Assembly: GCA_024196135.1 (NCBI GenBank)
Contig: JAMQCK010000469.1
Span: 1 to 22,025 of the forward strand
DNA length: 22,025 bases
DNA from: Pleurotus ostreatus/Saccharomyces cerevisiae fusant
Lineage: Eukaryota; Opisthokonta
Direction of reading: 5' to 3'
The notes below the pieces were generated by a model, which saw nothing but the letters and a program-made list of their open reading frames with translations, was not told the DNA's origin and did no database searches. Position 1 is the stretch's first letter; every line of letters starts with the position of its first letter. The translations under genes were made by a program, and so were the position numbers. This document shows, piece by piece, positions 1 through 10,393 of this stretch.

Positions 1-1
1 T

Positions 2-565
2 CATCAGCCCCTCGTCGTCCGCGAATTCGGTCTCTTTTCAACGGTCTTCCGCCGAGTCGACGGCCAAGAAATCATCGCGCCCAACAAACTCCTCGCCACC
101 GCCAAAACCATCCACAACATCCGCCGCTCCAACTCCCTCTGGGAAACGACGACGCTCATGGTCGCCTACACCACGCCCATGGAGTCCGTCGAGATCCTCA
201 AGCAGCGCATCCGCGCCTACATGGCCGCGAACTCGCGCGAGTGGAACGGCTCGGACGTCTACATCGACAAGATGGAGTACCAGAACGCGATCCACCTCAC
301 CATCGCCGTCGAGCACCGCGCGAACTGGCAGGACTGGGGCGGAAGGTGGACGCGGCGCACGGCGTTCATGCGGCATCTGAAGGGTGTACTCGAGGAGCTC
401 GATATCCGGTACACGATGCCGGTGCAGCCGGTGTCGCTGCCCAGGACGCCGTATGGGTCGGGTCCGGTGCAGGGGCAGTGGAGCCCGAGCCGGGAGGACT
501 TGGGGAACGCGGGAAGCTTCAGGGCGGGGCTGTCGGGGCTGACGCCGCCGGGGCGGTCGTTGTGA
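2..565 (+). CDS. Mechanosensitive ion channel (MscS family), 3' end only
   Basis: This is the C-terminal 187 codons of a channel protein that enters from the left edge; the stop is the TGA at 563-565. The translated stretch holds the FSTVFRRVDGQEIIAPNKLL segment, which fits the beta domain of MscS channels (the position after the pore helix), followed by the conserved fungal block around EYQNAIHLTIAVEHR and NWQDWGGRW. Fungal members (Msy1/Msy2 of fission yeast) sit in the ER and respond to hypo-osmotic stress by releasing calcium; that role is known for the family and only inferred here. The pore helices and the EF hand expected upstream are outside the window. The bases TCATCAG at 1-7 could be the end of an intron, so the first two codons may not be coding. 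The tail after about residue 140 is Pro, Gly and Ser rich and probably disordered. Confidence 0.85.
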   Translation, partial: HQPLVVREFGLFSTVFRRVDGQEIIAPNKLLATAKTIHNIRRSNSLWETTTLMVAYTTPMESVEILKQRIRAYMAANSREWNGSDVYIDKMEYQNAIHLTIAVEHRANWQDWGGRWTRRTAFMRHLKGVLEELDIRYTMPVQPVSLPRTPYGSGPVQGQWSPSREDLGNAGSFRAGLSGLTPPGRSL

Positions 566-930
566 GACCCTTCGGGTGCTAGACGACCCTCGTGTCGGGC
601 TCTTCCGCCGCTTCGCACCCCACACAACCAACTTGGGGAGCGTAGCAGACGCTCTGCAAAATGACAGCAAAGACGACGTAACGATTCAAGATGTACATGG
701 CTAGGACCCGGGGTCTGCGTTGGGATGTCGATATCGGTCTGGTGTACTGCCTGGGGTCGGGTTCGCGAGCTCGTTTGGTTGGGCTTACGAGTCCGTCCCG
801 GGAGCGTGGTGTACGGGTCGGGTCGATGGTTTCGATGTACGGTCCCCTGGGTATCAGGTTGGATGTTGTTGGGACTTTTGTTTGTGAGCAGTCTGTGCTC
901 CGCTGGTAGATGACGCACGAATAATGCGCT

Positions 931-1013
931 GGGGATACCCGCCACCGTGATTTTGGCGTTGTACCACTCTACGATAGTGGTGCAGCACCGCTTCATGCTG
1001 GTGGCGGGTCCCC
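931..1013. repeat. Nested inverted repeat (hairpin)
   Basis: The left arm GGGGATACCCGCCACC (931-946) pairs with GGTGGCGGGTCCCC (1000-1013): 14 pairs with a two-base AT bulge. Inside lies a second, smaller hairpin, ACCACT (963-968) with AGTGGT (976-981). It sits between the channel gene and the GDP-mannose transporter gene. It could be a short transposon remnant, a structured leader, or a cruciform; nothing in the sequence decides between these. Confidence 0.5.
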
Positions 1014-1116
1014 TATGCAACATACCTATATCGCCTTCCCTCAATCGCATACTTACATACATAGATGTCTTTTTCCCGTGTTGCTGTGCATCCCAAGTAG
1101 GAAAATAATACCTGTC

Positions 1117-1190
1117 TTTCGAAGACGCTCCTTTGTTTCTCGAAGCTCCGTCGTCTTTCGAAGGTGCTCCTTGGTCTCTAAGAGGTGCTC
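1117..1190. repeat. Degenerate tandem repeat with TCGAAG core
   Basis: The bases around CTTTCGAAGACGCTCC, TTCTCGAAGCTCC, CTTTCGAAGGTGCTCC and CTAAGAGGTGCTC form about four imperfect head-to-tail units of roughly 17-22 bases. They lie about 270-350 bases upstream of the transporter start codon. Either a decaying minisatellite or a cluster of transcription factor sites is possible. Confidence 0.4.
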
Positions 1191-1463
1191 GCTTCTCGCA
1201 GGCCCAAGCGAGGTCCTCGAATGAATTGAATTCTATGAGCTCGGTTGAACTGCCGCCGAAACTGAACCACAAAATTGCCCGACGGGGTAATTGAAGCCTT
1301 CTCCGCGATCTCCGGGCCGGAGGTACTTCTCCAGCCACGTTCCCTGCAGCTTTGTTCGTTCACCCCGTCGCGTCGATTTGCGCGACCTGACACTGGGCGG
1401 CGTTTCCTGGTCCCCTATCCTCACTTGCACTGATCTCTCTCTTGCACTGGTCCCCACGCAATA

Positions 1464-3037
1464 ATGGCAACGCGATCCGTAAGCCCGTCGCGCTCGACGG
1501 ACTATCCACGAGATACGAAGACGGTGGAGGACTCGGAGGCCGATATGCGGCGCCAGCTATCCACGGTGAAGAGCGCGGAGAGCCCGATTGCGAGTCAAGC
1601 GAGTGCGTGGGGTGGCTGGAAGGTCTCTCCAATTTACTGAACATGCACCTCCACAGCCCTCTCCGTCCTATGCTACTGCGTCGCGTCCATCCTCATGACG
1701 CTCGTCAACAAAGTGCGTCCTTCGTCCCCTTCTCCCGCATTTGTCCCGCTAAACTCACCCGCACCTCCCTCAAGTACGTCGTCTCCGGAACGCACTTCTC
1801 CATGACCTTTCTCCTGCTCTGCATCCAGAGTAGTGTGTGCTCGGCAGTCGTGTACGGCTGCAAGACCGCCGGGCTCATCTCCTTCCGCGACTTTGACATG
1901 AAGGACGCGAAGGCGTGGTTCCCGATCAGCTTCCTCCTCGTCTGGGTAATATACACAGGAAGCAAGAGCTTGGTGCGTGACCGTCCCGCAGATTGACCTG
2001 CGACGCGCTGATAAGAGGATTGTATAGCAATTCCTCTCTATACCCATTTACACCATCTTCAAGAACCTCACGATTATCCTGATCGCATACGGCGAGAAGA
2101 TATGGTTCGGGGGACGTATTACCACCCTCACATTCATCAGCTTCATCTTCATGGTACATGATCCCCTTCTCCAAGCTCTCCTCAACCCATCCTGAACGAT
2201 ATCGCAGGTATTCTCCTCCCTAATAGCCGCGTCCTCCGACCTATCCTTCTCTATACCCACCACACTGAGCACTGGCACCCCCCTCAACCTCGACGGCATG
2301 GGCTCCGCCGTGCGCAACCTCAACGTTGGCTACTTCTGGATGCTCATCAACTGCCTAGCGAGCGCGGCGTATGTGCGTATAGCGAGGTGTCAGCTTCTGT
2401 GTGCGTGCCTGTAAGTGCTAACCTCGCTTCTACTAGGTCCTGTTTATGCGCAAACGCATCAAGGCGACAGGCTTTAGTGATTGGGATAGCATGTTTTACA
2501 ACAACATGCTTTCCATTCCAGTCCTTGCGCTTTTCTCGTTCATAATTGAGGACTGGGGCTCGGAGAATCTGACGCGCAACTTGTATGTCGTGCTCCTTTG
2601 TACTGCCGAGCCAGCACTTACCCCTCTCGCAGCCCTCCCGAAACCAGGGGAACGCTACTCTTCGCTATCGCCTTCTCCGGCGCAGCTGCTGTAGGTATCT
2701 CGTATACCACAGCGTGGTGCGTGCGCGTCACTAGCAGCACGACATACAGGTGAGAGCATGATTTCAACAATCTTCGTCGTTTCCTCTTTATTCCCCTTTC
2801 GCCTGCCCCACACGTATTCACCCGCTCTCCAGTATGACCGGCGCCCTCAACAAACTCCCCGTCGCCCTCTCCGGCATGCTCTTCTTCGGCGACCCCGTCA
2901 CCTTCGGCTCAGTCTCCGCCATCGCGATGGGCTTCTTCGCCGGTGTGCTCTACGCGATCGCGAAAAACAACCAGAAGAAAGAGGAGGCCAGGCAGGCGCC
3001 GCCAGCGCTGCCGTTGGCGAGGAGGGAGAGCTCATAG
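1464..3037 (+). CDS. VRG4: GDP-mannose transporter, Golgi (8 exons)
   Basis: This is the Golgi antiporter that brings GDP-mannose into the lumen in exchange for GMP, feeding mannosylation of proteins and sphingolipids. Exons: 1464-1602, 1657-1712, 1775-1972, 2028-2153, 2208-2372, 2437-2582, 2633-2749, 2833-3037, giving 383 residues. Two signature motifs of the family are intact: FYNN (about residues 248-251) and GALNK (about 319-323), the nucleotide-sugar binding segment. Several hydrophobic helices are visible, as expected for a transporter with about ten membrane segments, and the C terminus is short and basic (KNNQKKEE). The exon 1 donor GTGCGT at 1603 was chosen over GTGGCT at 1612; both keep frame, and the second would add three residues. 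The N-terminal 45 residues before the first helix are hydrophilic. Basidiomycetes can carry two paralogues (GMT1/GMT2 in Cryptococcus), so the symbol gives the family rather than a proven one-to-one orthologue. Confidence 0.95.
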
Positions 3038-3428
3038 GTGGGGCAGATATTGCGTAGGGGCAGAGTGTGGCAGATGGTATTGCGACCTGACACTGAGCAG
3101 CGGCCACGATGAAGGACGCCATACGAGTGTCAATGTGATCTTGGGACGGGGACACGCATACGCTATACACTATACCATACACTATAGAGTAATACCGGTG
3201 TTTATGCATACATGGCCGTGGATAGTGCTCTTGTATACCCCTCACACTTCCTTTACCATTGCCAATGGCTTCCGTGCCACCCGCGTTTATGGCCACCGGA
3301 TCCCGGGCCGGACGCTCGATCACCATCACCCGCATCAGGATTTTTCACATTCCCGCCCACTCTGCCTTGTGCTACACCTTAGCGCCCTCCTCAGGGTCCC
3401 TCATCTTTGCCTTCCCCCTCCCCCCACC
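3038..3428. other. Intergenic: transporter 3' flank and MAK16 promoter
   Basis: No gene is seen. Repeated CACTATA-like words (about 3163-3188) lie in the probable 3' untranslated region of the transporter, and a CT-rich tract ending at 3428 leads straight into the MAK16 start codon, a common layout for highly expressed fungal ribosome-assembly genes. Confidence 0.55.
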
Positions 3429-4768
3429 ATGCAGAGCGACGACGTGATATGGTCGGTGATCAACCACCAGTTCTGCTCCTACAAAGTCAAGTGCGTATCG
3501 CGGGTCTCCCGTGGTATAAGGCAGAGTGATCTGAACATGCATTACTTGGTTGCAGAACGACGACGCAGAATTTTTGCCGGAATGAGTATAATGTGACTGG
3601 GTTGTGCAATCGGCAGTCGTGCCCCCTAGCGAACTCGAGATATGCGACGGTGCGGGAGCAGGAGGGTGCGTTGACCGATCAACGTGACGAGGGGAGAAAG
3701 CTGACAGGCCCGCACACACAGGCACGCTATACCTCTTCGTGAAGACGATCGAGCGCGCGCACAGTCCGGCGCATATGTGGGAGAGGATAAAGCTGTCGAA
3801 CAACTACACGAAGGCGCTTGAGCAGGTGCGTATGTCCGCTCGAGGGTATCGTGCCCGATGTTGACTCTATGCTGCTCAGATCGACAAGGAGCTGCAATAC
3901 TGGCCCAACTTCACGATCCACAAGTGCAAGCAGAGGGTCACCAAGATCACGCAGTACCTCATCAAGATGCGCCGGATGAAGCTCAGACAACAGTGCGCAT
4001 CGCTTCCCCTTCCCTTCCCTCCCTTTTCCTCCTTCTCCCCCCACACACAATACCTCTCAGAACATACTTACCCCCCACCCCAGACCCAAACTCATCGGCA
4101 TCAAGAAGAAGCTCGACCGCCGAGAAGCCGTGCGCGAGCGCAAGGCCCTCTCCGCCGCGCACCTCGAGAAGTCGATCGAGAAGGAGCTGCTCGACCGCCT
4201 CAAGAGCAAAGCCTACGGCGACGCGCCGCTCAACGTCAACGAGGCCGTCTGGCAGGCCGTGCTCGACCGCGAGAAGCGCGCGGAGGCGGGCGACAAGGAC
4301 GAGCTCGAACTGCTGGACGAGGAGAGCGAGGAGGAGTTGGAGGACGAGGAGGAGCTCGAGGACGACGAGGGGTGGGGTGATAGGGAGTTCGTGAGCGATG
4401 TGAGCGAGAGCGAGGATGGGTTGAGTGATTTGGAGGATGCGGCGGTGAGTGGGAGGAGCTTGGGGTGGGTCGGGCGAGAGCTGATGGTTTGCAGGACGAG
4501 TTTGGGGAGGCGAGCTCGGATGAGGAGGGTGATGAGGACGACGAGCCACCAACAAAACCGGCGCTCGGCAAGCGGAAAGCAGACACTATACCCAAGGCGA
4601 AGCCGCCGAAGAAGCGGCCAGAAAAGAAGCCCAGACGTATGTTTTCCCCTCTTTCTCTGACGGGCATTCCGCTGATAGTCTACTACAGGCGGCGCCAGAG
4701 TCGAGGTCGAGTACGAGCAGGAGATGGAGAGTGTGCCTTTGTCGAAAGAGGCGTTGGCGAACTGGTAG
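3429..4768 (+). CDS. MAK16: MAK16, 60S ribosomal subunit assembly factor (7 exons)
   Basis: MAK16 is an essential nucleolar protein needed for early 60S subunit assembly, acting with Rpf1 around the 5.8S/25S rRNA region. Exons: 3429-3490, 3556-3665, 3722-3825, 3880-3992, 4084-4444, 4495-4636, 4689-4768, giving 323 residues. The start [19 protein letters not shown] and the following [19 protein letters not shown] and [12 protein letters not shown] blocks are hallmark MAK16 sequence, with the conserved cysteines present. The middle (about residues 131-190) is a charged helix region. The C-terminal third is a very acidic tract of Glu and Asp followed by a Lys-rich nuclear-localisation type stretch ([16 protein letters not shown]), as in other fungal members. 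Most introns are 50-65 bases; the fourth is 91 bases and strongly CT-rich. Five of the six introns interrupt codons. The identification is secure; the last exon is set by a clean acceptor at 4688. Confidence 0.96.
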
Positions 4769-5056
4769 CCGTTTTGTGTGTATGTTGTGCTCTATACATT
4801 GTATCCTTCTGGTCTTGTCACAGGGGCTATGCTTGCTCTTGACCTTGATCTGCGACTAGACTTCGCGTGTCCCTCTCCTTCAGACACACATATCTTACCC
4901 GCGGGAATGACTTGACTAGGCTGCTTAGGCGCGCTATGACAGCATACGGGCGAGGATGAGCGGACCGAAATTCCAATTCCCCAGCTTCGGATTTGGTGCT
5001 TGGGGAACCCGCTCAGCCCCTTTCCCTCCGCTTGCTAACCACCCTCATCACCTACC

Positions 5057-6535
5057 ATGAGCGACTTCGACGTAGCAATCATCGGCACAGGCTGGAGTGG
5101 CCTCTCCGCGGCGCGCGTACTGCAGGCGAAGGGGAAGAAGGTCCTGGTGCTCGAGGCGCAGGACCATCGGGGCGGACGCGCGCTCTCGAAGACCATCGAT
5201 GGGATGATCGTGGATGTCGGGTGCAGCATGATACACGGATATGACAAGGGGAACCCGGCGAGGGAGATCGCGGAGGCGTTCGGCGCGGTGCGTGCGGTTC
5301 AGTGGAGAGGGCGGTGAGCGGGTGTGCTGACAAGATCGCAGGACGTGCAGGTGCTGCAGGGGTCCATGCCGCGGCTGATTGCTCATGGGGAGGGCGCGCA
5401 GACCCTTGAGGCTGGCGCCGTGGTCGCCGAGGCTGGCAAAGCCGGTGCAGGCGGCATCGACCTATCGCAGGTCGATCGCGCCACCGTGTCGAACACCAAG
5501 TCCCTCTACGATCACTTTGCCTCTCACTCCCCTCCAAAGGACGCCCTCGCGTTCTTGCGTTTGAACGAGCTCGGTCCAGGCATCCCCCTTGAAACAATCT
5601 CGCTCAAGTACTGGAAGTATGAGCGGAACTTTGCTGGCGTGGATGCTGCCCCGGTGAAGGGATACGCGTCCCTCGTGGAAGACATCTGGAATAGTGTGGA
5701 GATTGCAGCGACGAACCCGGTCAAGGTGGTTCTCAACGCGGAGGTGACGGCGCTGGAGCATCTGGCTGCGGCTGGCATTGTCAAGGTGACAACGAACGAC
5801 CCGCGCGACTCCGCCTCAGCGCCGACCACGTATACCGTTCCCATCGTCCTGAGTACCATCCCCCTTGGTGTGCTCAAGGAGAAAGTGACTACATCCTTTT
5901 TCTCCCCGCCCCTCCCGCCCTCCACCCTCGGCGCCCTCAACCGCTCCAAATCCGGCGACCTCAACAAGATCTACCTCTCCTACCCCTCCGTCTGGTGGCC
6001 CGGCAGCGAGGAGAAATTTGTCCTCCTCGGCCCCTCCACCCCCATTCCCTCCCCCTCATCCCTCACATCGCCCGACGACATCTGGGCGCACACGACGCTC
6101 ATCGCCGAGAACGTTGCCGCGTCGATCTCCTCCCGCGCAAGCGCAGCCAACAAGGCCGTGCTCCTCTTCATGGTCGGCGCAAACGCCGCGCAGGCGCTCG
6201 AGCGGTTCACGGACGCGGAGATACAAGCGTCGCTACACGCCTTCCTTGTTCGCAAGCTCGGTGGGCCAGGGACCACGGCGCCTGTGCCTTCGTCGATTCT
6301 AGTGACGCGTTGGAGGGCGAACCCGTGGGCGCGGGGCGCGGCGTCGACGCCGGTGACGGTGGACAACGATGGCCCATTGGACTTCATCGAGCTCAGCCGC
6401 TCGGTGTGGGATGATCATCTTTTCTTCGGTGGCGAGCACACTGAGCTGGATCACCACGGCAGTGTGCCGGGGGCGATTCTGAGTGGAGAAAGGGAGGCGA
6501 ACAAGATCCTGACTGCATTCAAGGCGAGGCAGTAG
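5057..6535 (+). CDS. Flavin-containing amine oxidase (polyamine oxidase type)
   Basis: A predicted FAD enzyme that would oxidise an amine substrate to an aldehyde with release of hydrogen peroxide; polyamines are the likeliest substrate by analogy with yeast Fms1, but the substrate cannot be read from the sequence. Exons: 5057-5287 and 5342-6535, with a 54-base GTGCGT intron, giving 474 residues. The N-terminal dinucleotide-binding fold is visible as IIGTGWSG (GxGxxG at residues 10-15), an acidic residue in VLEAQ and the RGGR motif (about 39-42). The [10 protein letters not shown] segment follows. The C-terminal FAD contact block [22 protein letters not shown] is intact, so the enzyme looks complete. 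There is no signal peptide and no peroxisomal tripeptide (the end is KARQ), which points to a cytosolic protein. It follows MAK16 by 288 bases and converges with the glycosidase gene downstream. Confidence 0.88.
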
Positions 6536-6980
6536 GGCAGCAGTGTATCCACACTTTGCATAGGTAAATATAAATGTAAGACCGATCAGTTCCCCACTGA
6601 GCTCGAAATAAAGAAAGCGGCAAGTTGGACCATGACGTTGCCTGATGGGGAAGACATGTAGCTAGCTCCAGCACATCCCTTTGCCCTTGATTACGCTCCG
6701 GATACGGCCTGGCTCAAGATCTTGAACATCACCATCGAGCCTTAGCTGGCCATCTTCAGGCTACGGAGGGTCATAAACCTATTCAACAATCACAGCCCAT
6801 AAATTCTTTGTCTACTCAACCCCTAAAACATCTACAAGTACAAATATCTAGAGATACACCACCCAGATACCAAGAATACATCGAAGGCGTGGGCCGCCAA
6901 TCCTGACGTGCCGACGTAAACAATCGTGAATCATCGCCTCACATACATTCATGAGGGCACGTTCATAACGCACGGCCTAA
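6536..6980. other. Convergent intergenic region
   Basis: This 445-base stretch separates the 3' ends of the amine oxidase (+) and the glycosidase (-). It is AT-richer than the genes. AAATAAAG near 6606 could serve as the polyadenylation signal of the amine oxidase. No gene is seen. Confidence 0.5.
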
Positions 6981-8527
6981 TCACCAACTCCGCCGCGCGC
7001 TCAGCTCCTTCAGCTGCGCCGCATAATCTCGCCAAGCCGAGTGCAGCAGAAGCACGAAGGCCTGTGCCTCCGGGCTGTGCTCGCCGTCAGGTAGGCGGCT
7101 GCTGAAGGTGTATGGGTCGACGACGTTTTGCAGCCAGCCGTCGTCGTCCATGCTCGACTCGACGAGAGAGAGCGCGCGGTTGGCGGCGCGGTTCAAGGAG
7201 GTGTCGCCGTCGAAGGCTGCCATGCGGTAGGTGACGGAGGCGAGGAGGGCGGTGGCGGCGCTGTCGGCGAAGGACGTGGAGTCGTCGACGACGTTTAGGA
7301 GGGTGCCGTTGTCGATCTGTGACATTCACGTCAAGGTAGTCCTGCGTATGAGAGATTAGCATGCTTACCTGGTACTCCCAAACCGCGTCCAGGGTCTCCC
7401 GTATCCAACTAGCGAGATCAGCCTGCTGCGATGCGAAGTCCCCCGCTTGCTCCGTGCGGTTCAAGGTTTGCAGGACGCGCAACATGCCAGCTGCGGCCCA
7501 GCCATTGCCTATTGGAATGCAAGGTGAGTATCATGTAAGCGGACCCGAACATAACATGTCGCCGCTACGCGAATACGTAGCCGCATCGACATCGCGTACC
7601 TGTCGCCCAATGTGTGTCGTCTTCCCACTTGCCATAGATGACATGACGCCAGAGGCCATCGTCTACCAGCGCATCACGGTAGAGGCGAATCTGATCGTAT
7701 GCCATCTGCAGCAGCTTCGCACCCTCTTCACCACCCTGCAGCGCACCATAGTACGCGAGGAAAGGGGGCACCATGTACACCGAGTCCGCCCTTCGGGAGG
7801 TAGTCAGTGATGCTGCATCTATCTATCCATGTGGGCTTCTATCACACTCACCACAACTGCACCTGGTCCGTCCTATGCGAGATCGCGCCATCGTCCGTCT
7901 TCGGTGCGTAGTCCAACAAGTACGAGAGCTGGTCGGCAGCGGCGGTGGAGTACGAATTGTCCGACTTGTCACCGCGCGTCCAGTTCGCCAGAAGCACAGC
8001 AACGCCCAAACCTATAGAGAACCAGCGAATCAGCACCTCAAATCATCACGCTAACGATGTATGCACTGCCAGCCGCCGGGATGACAGCTGCAGGGATGAC
8101 GCGACGGGCTTGGCTGATGCTGCAATGATAGAAGTTGTACGCACTTGCGGGGTCACCTGCAGACTCGTCTGCGAAGAGGGTGAGCGTGTTGGGCTCCTTG
8201 GCTGCTAGGACGTTGTTGACGATGTCGAGCACGTCCTCAAGGGTAGAGGAGTTGTCGAGCGTGCCGGGTGGGGGGAAGGCGGCGTCACTAAAGACGGAGT
8301 ATGAAGCCCAATTATATTCGGTCAGGGCTTCCGCCATAACACCCAGTTCCCAACTATTCAGACAGCTCAGTGACAGCGATACAAATGATCCCACAGCGGA
8401 CGCACCTCTTGTTCGCGCTGTCCCACAAATTGCCTGCAACCTTCTCCACGACCGGGGTCTGCAGGCCGCTATGCAGCGTCCTATTGAGCAGGGCGCTGGC
8501 CATCGGGAAGAAGCCCGGGATGTACAT
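6981..8527 (-). CDS. GH105-like six-hairpin glycosidase (6 exons)
   Basis: A predicted glycoside hydrolase of the GH88/GH105 six-hairpin fold, the family of unsaturated rhamnogalacturonyl hydrolases that finish pectin side-product breakdown. Exons on the - strand, first to last: 8527-8406, 8353-8145, 8011-7852, 7790-7600, 7508-7369, 7316-6981, giving 385 residues. Family features are VQLWADSVYMVPPFLAYYG, whose Asp (about residue 166) matches the general acid of YteR-type enzymes, HWATGNGWAAAGMLRVL, and VVDDSTSFADSAATALLA. The second intron is 133 bases, longer than the others. The 5' end is the weak point: the ATG at 8527 and the ATG eight codons later (8503) are both possible, and neither gives a signal peptide, although fungal relatives are normally secreted; a missed upstream exon may encode it. 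GCGGGG boxes lie upstream (8611-8624). Family assignment is strong; exact substrate is not known. Confidence 0.85.
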
Positions 8528-8610
8528 TGCGACTGAGCCAACAGGTGGTGAGCCGTACCCGCTAGAGAGTCCACAACAATGGCGAAGGATGGAAGGGGGC
8601 GCAGCACCTC

Positions 8611-8633
8611 GCCCCGCCCCGCCCTCATATAAA
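8611..8633 (-). promoter_or_regulatory. GC boxes (CreA-like) next to a TATA-like element upstream of the glycosidase
   Basis: Read on the - strand, a TTTATATG element (8626-8633) is followed by GGGCGGGGCGGGGC, about 85-100 bases before the first ATG of the glycosidase. GCGGGG fits the SYGGRG consensus bound by the carbon catabolite repressor CreA/Mig1, and it occurs in overlapping copies. Repression of this gene by glucose is a plausible inference. On the + strand the same bases read TATAAAG, so the TATA element could face either way. Confidence 0.4.
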
Positions 8634-8934
8634 GCGTCGCCGCGCGAGGCTCGTGGGATCAAAGGACATAGTTAGCCACGCATCCACGCAGCTGCATCTT
8701 GGGTTCTGATCCGCATGACTGCCACCGGTGTTCTCTGTCTGCCTATAATGCCCAGCCAGATAGCAGCGACCCCCCGGCCGACTGTCGGTCCCTCCGTGTG
8801 GATTGCGCGGGGGGAAGACGCCGTATCGTCGAGAGTGATGTGTGGAGCGTACGTGAGGCTGTCAGGCAGCTGGTTGGTGTACTGAAGTAGTCGACACGCT
8901 CGGCGGTCCGGGAAGACGCATGAAGGGTAGGATT

Positions 8935-8958
8935 CCCGCTACCATTTATGGTAGTGGG
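8935..8958. repeat. Short palindrome
   Basis: CCCGCTACCAT (8935-8945) and ATGGTAGTGGG (8948-8958) form 11-base arms with one mismatch around a TT loop. It lies about 410 bases upstream of the glycosidase start. Possible regulatory site or hairpin; nothing more can be said. Confidence 0.4.
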
Positions 8959-10097
8959 TCTTAGGGATGAAGCGCAAAATCGCACATGCCCCGTCTCGCG
9001 AACTTTGGTAACCCCTCACGTGCCGGCACATGACCGGGCCTTCCGTGGTCTGGGCTCCTCGGCGTCGACCGAGCGCATCTTGACTCTTTCATTCACCTGC
9101 GCTTGGCCGTGCTGTCCTCTCGCGGGTACGCAGAGAATCAATATTAATCAATCCCGAATCCCCTTCTTGGCTGACTTCGCCGCTGCTCGACGACCTCGGA
9201 AGCTTCGTGGCTTCGTGACATTACAACTCGCCTGTATATGCATGTCAATGCTCATTTCTGTCTCGTCGTCTCGAGTCTCTCGGATGGTTTACATTAACTT
9301 GAGCGAAATAGTCACATGGCATCGGAGTCGGCCACTTTCCGAGGGCGATTGCGCGGAAAAGCGCGCTGGAGATGCGACGAGGGCAGAAAATTAATGGCGC
9401 TGGAGGGCGTCGAGGCCCGTCATACGCAGTGTGGCGGCTAAGTACAAGTGCTCGCTAGGCGTGCCCGCCCAGTGAGACACTTCGGTATAAGTATTGGGCA
9501 TCGGCGGCCACGGCTGACCGGCTGACCGTCGGGACGGGCATATTCGAAAATGACACGAATGAGAACGACAAGCTAAGATATCGGCGGAGCTGCTGGAGAC
9601 AATAGGGCCATGGCCAGAATTTCGGATATGAGAGACCTTGCGAGTCGCACTCAAGTAATCGCCCTAGGATCGCCTGATTCCATTGAATAAATCAACAAGC
9701 TAGAAGGTGCGTGGTAGCGGGCCCTGCCGTGAAACGGCCCTTCAGAGTTATTCAATCGATACGGCGACTCGTCCCCCCTCGTGCCTACTGCGGCCAAGAG
9801 CGAGCGCTCGGCGGCGACGTCACGCGGTTGTGACGCATGTGCGATGCTTGGTCTGGAGATGGCGAGCAGGCGAGAATATTCTGGTTGGCGGTAGGCTCTG
9901 CGAGTTGGCGAGTTAGCGCGCGGATAGTCCACTCCGGAGTCCGAAAAACAGACAATGCAAGGGGAATTTCGCAGATGTTCGTGTTCTGGCGTGACGCGAT
10001 CACGTGGAAAGTTCAACTTTGCGCGACGCCGTTGAGCCTTGACTTTAATGACTACAGCCTTCGCTGCGTGTCACTTTGATTGCCAAAGGGATGGACG

Positions 10098-10393
10098 AGG
10101 TACACAAGGTAAGAGGCTTGCGTGTACATCAGGAGCGCGTGAAGCGTGATCATGAAGAACCCGCTTTGACAACACCTCTAAACCAGGTAAACCTCGCCAT
10201 TGGCCCATACCGGTAGCCTGAGCGTGCAGTCAACGCCGACTCTGCGCGACACAAAGTCGGTGAGATCGTGGAGATCTCGCTCAGAGATGAGCTGAGGAAG
10301 CACTATGCAAAGGCGTCAAATTGCGCTGAGGTCCAGTAGGGAAGATGATAGCGGGGTCGCATGAGGCGCGCGCCACAGGAGAAGGATGTAAGG
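10098..10393 (+). repeat. Copy A of an inverted, rearranged duplication
   Basis: This segment resembles the reverse complement of 13012-13433 over three blocks. Block Y (10098-10157) contains GCGTGT..AGGAGCGCGTGAAG; block Z (about 10161-10203) contains CGCTTTGACAACACCTCTAAACC; block X (about 10206-10393) contains ACCGGTAGCCTGAGCGTGCA and CATGAGGCGCGCGCCAC. In copy B the order, read in the same sense, is Z, X, Y. Copy A therefore has the order Y, Z, X, a circular permutation. Parts look like decayed coding sequence (a frame reading VGEIVEISLRDE in block X), but stop codons break it. The source gene or element is not recognised. Confidence 0.7.

Larger units (their letters stand above)
566..1463. 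other. Intergenic: channel 3' flank and GDP-mannose transporter upstream region
   Basis: No gene is seen in these 898 bases. A long antisense reading frame (259-1338, - strand) runs across it and over the channel exon but has no recognisable protein content. The stretch does hold a strong hairpin (931-1013) and a degenerate tandem array of TCGAAG-containing units (about 1117-1190). The last 100 bases are pyrimidine-rich, as expected for a fungal core promoter and leader in front of the ATG at 1464. Confidence 0.6.

Noticed and set aside
259..1338. A 359-codon open frame on the - strand, opposite the channel gene and its 3' flank
   Set aside because: It has low-complexity Arg, Ser and Pro composition, overlaps a confident exon in antisense, and shows no motif; GC-rich coding DNA commonly leaves such antisense frames open.
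1612..1622. Alternative exon 1 donors of the GDP-mannose transporter (1612 and 1623)
   Set aside because: The donor at 1623 breaks the reading frame into the first helix; the one at 1612 keeps frame but fits the donor pattern of this genome less well than GTGCGT at 1603.
1383..3095. A 14-base word GCGACCTGACACTG at 1383 and 3082, flanking the GDP-mannose transporter gene
   Set aside because: About one exact 14-base match is expected by chance in a window this size, and the flanking similarity is weak.
8945..9394. A 148-codon + strand frame in the gene-poor block
   Set aside because: No recognisable domain, no good intron signals, and no clear continuation; kept only as part of the interval description.
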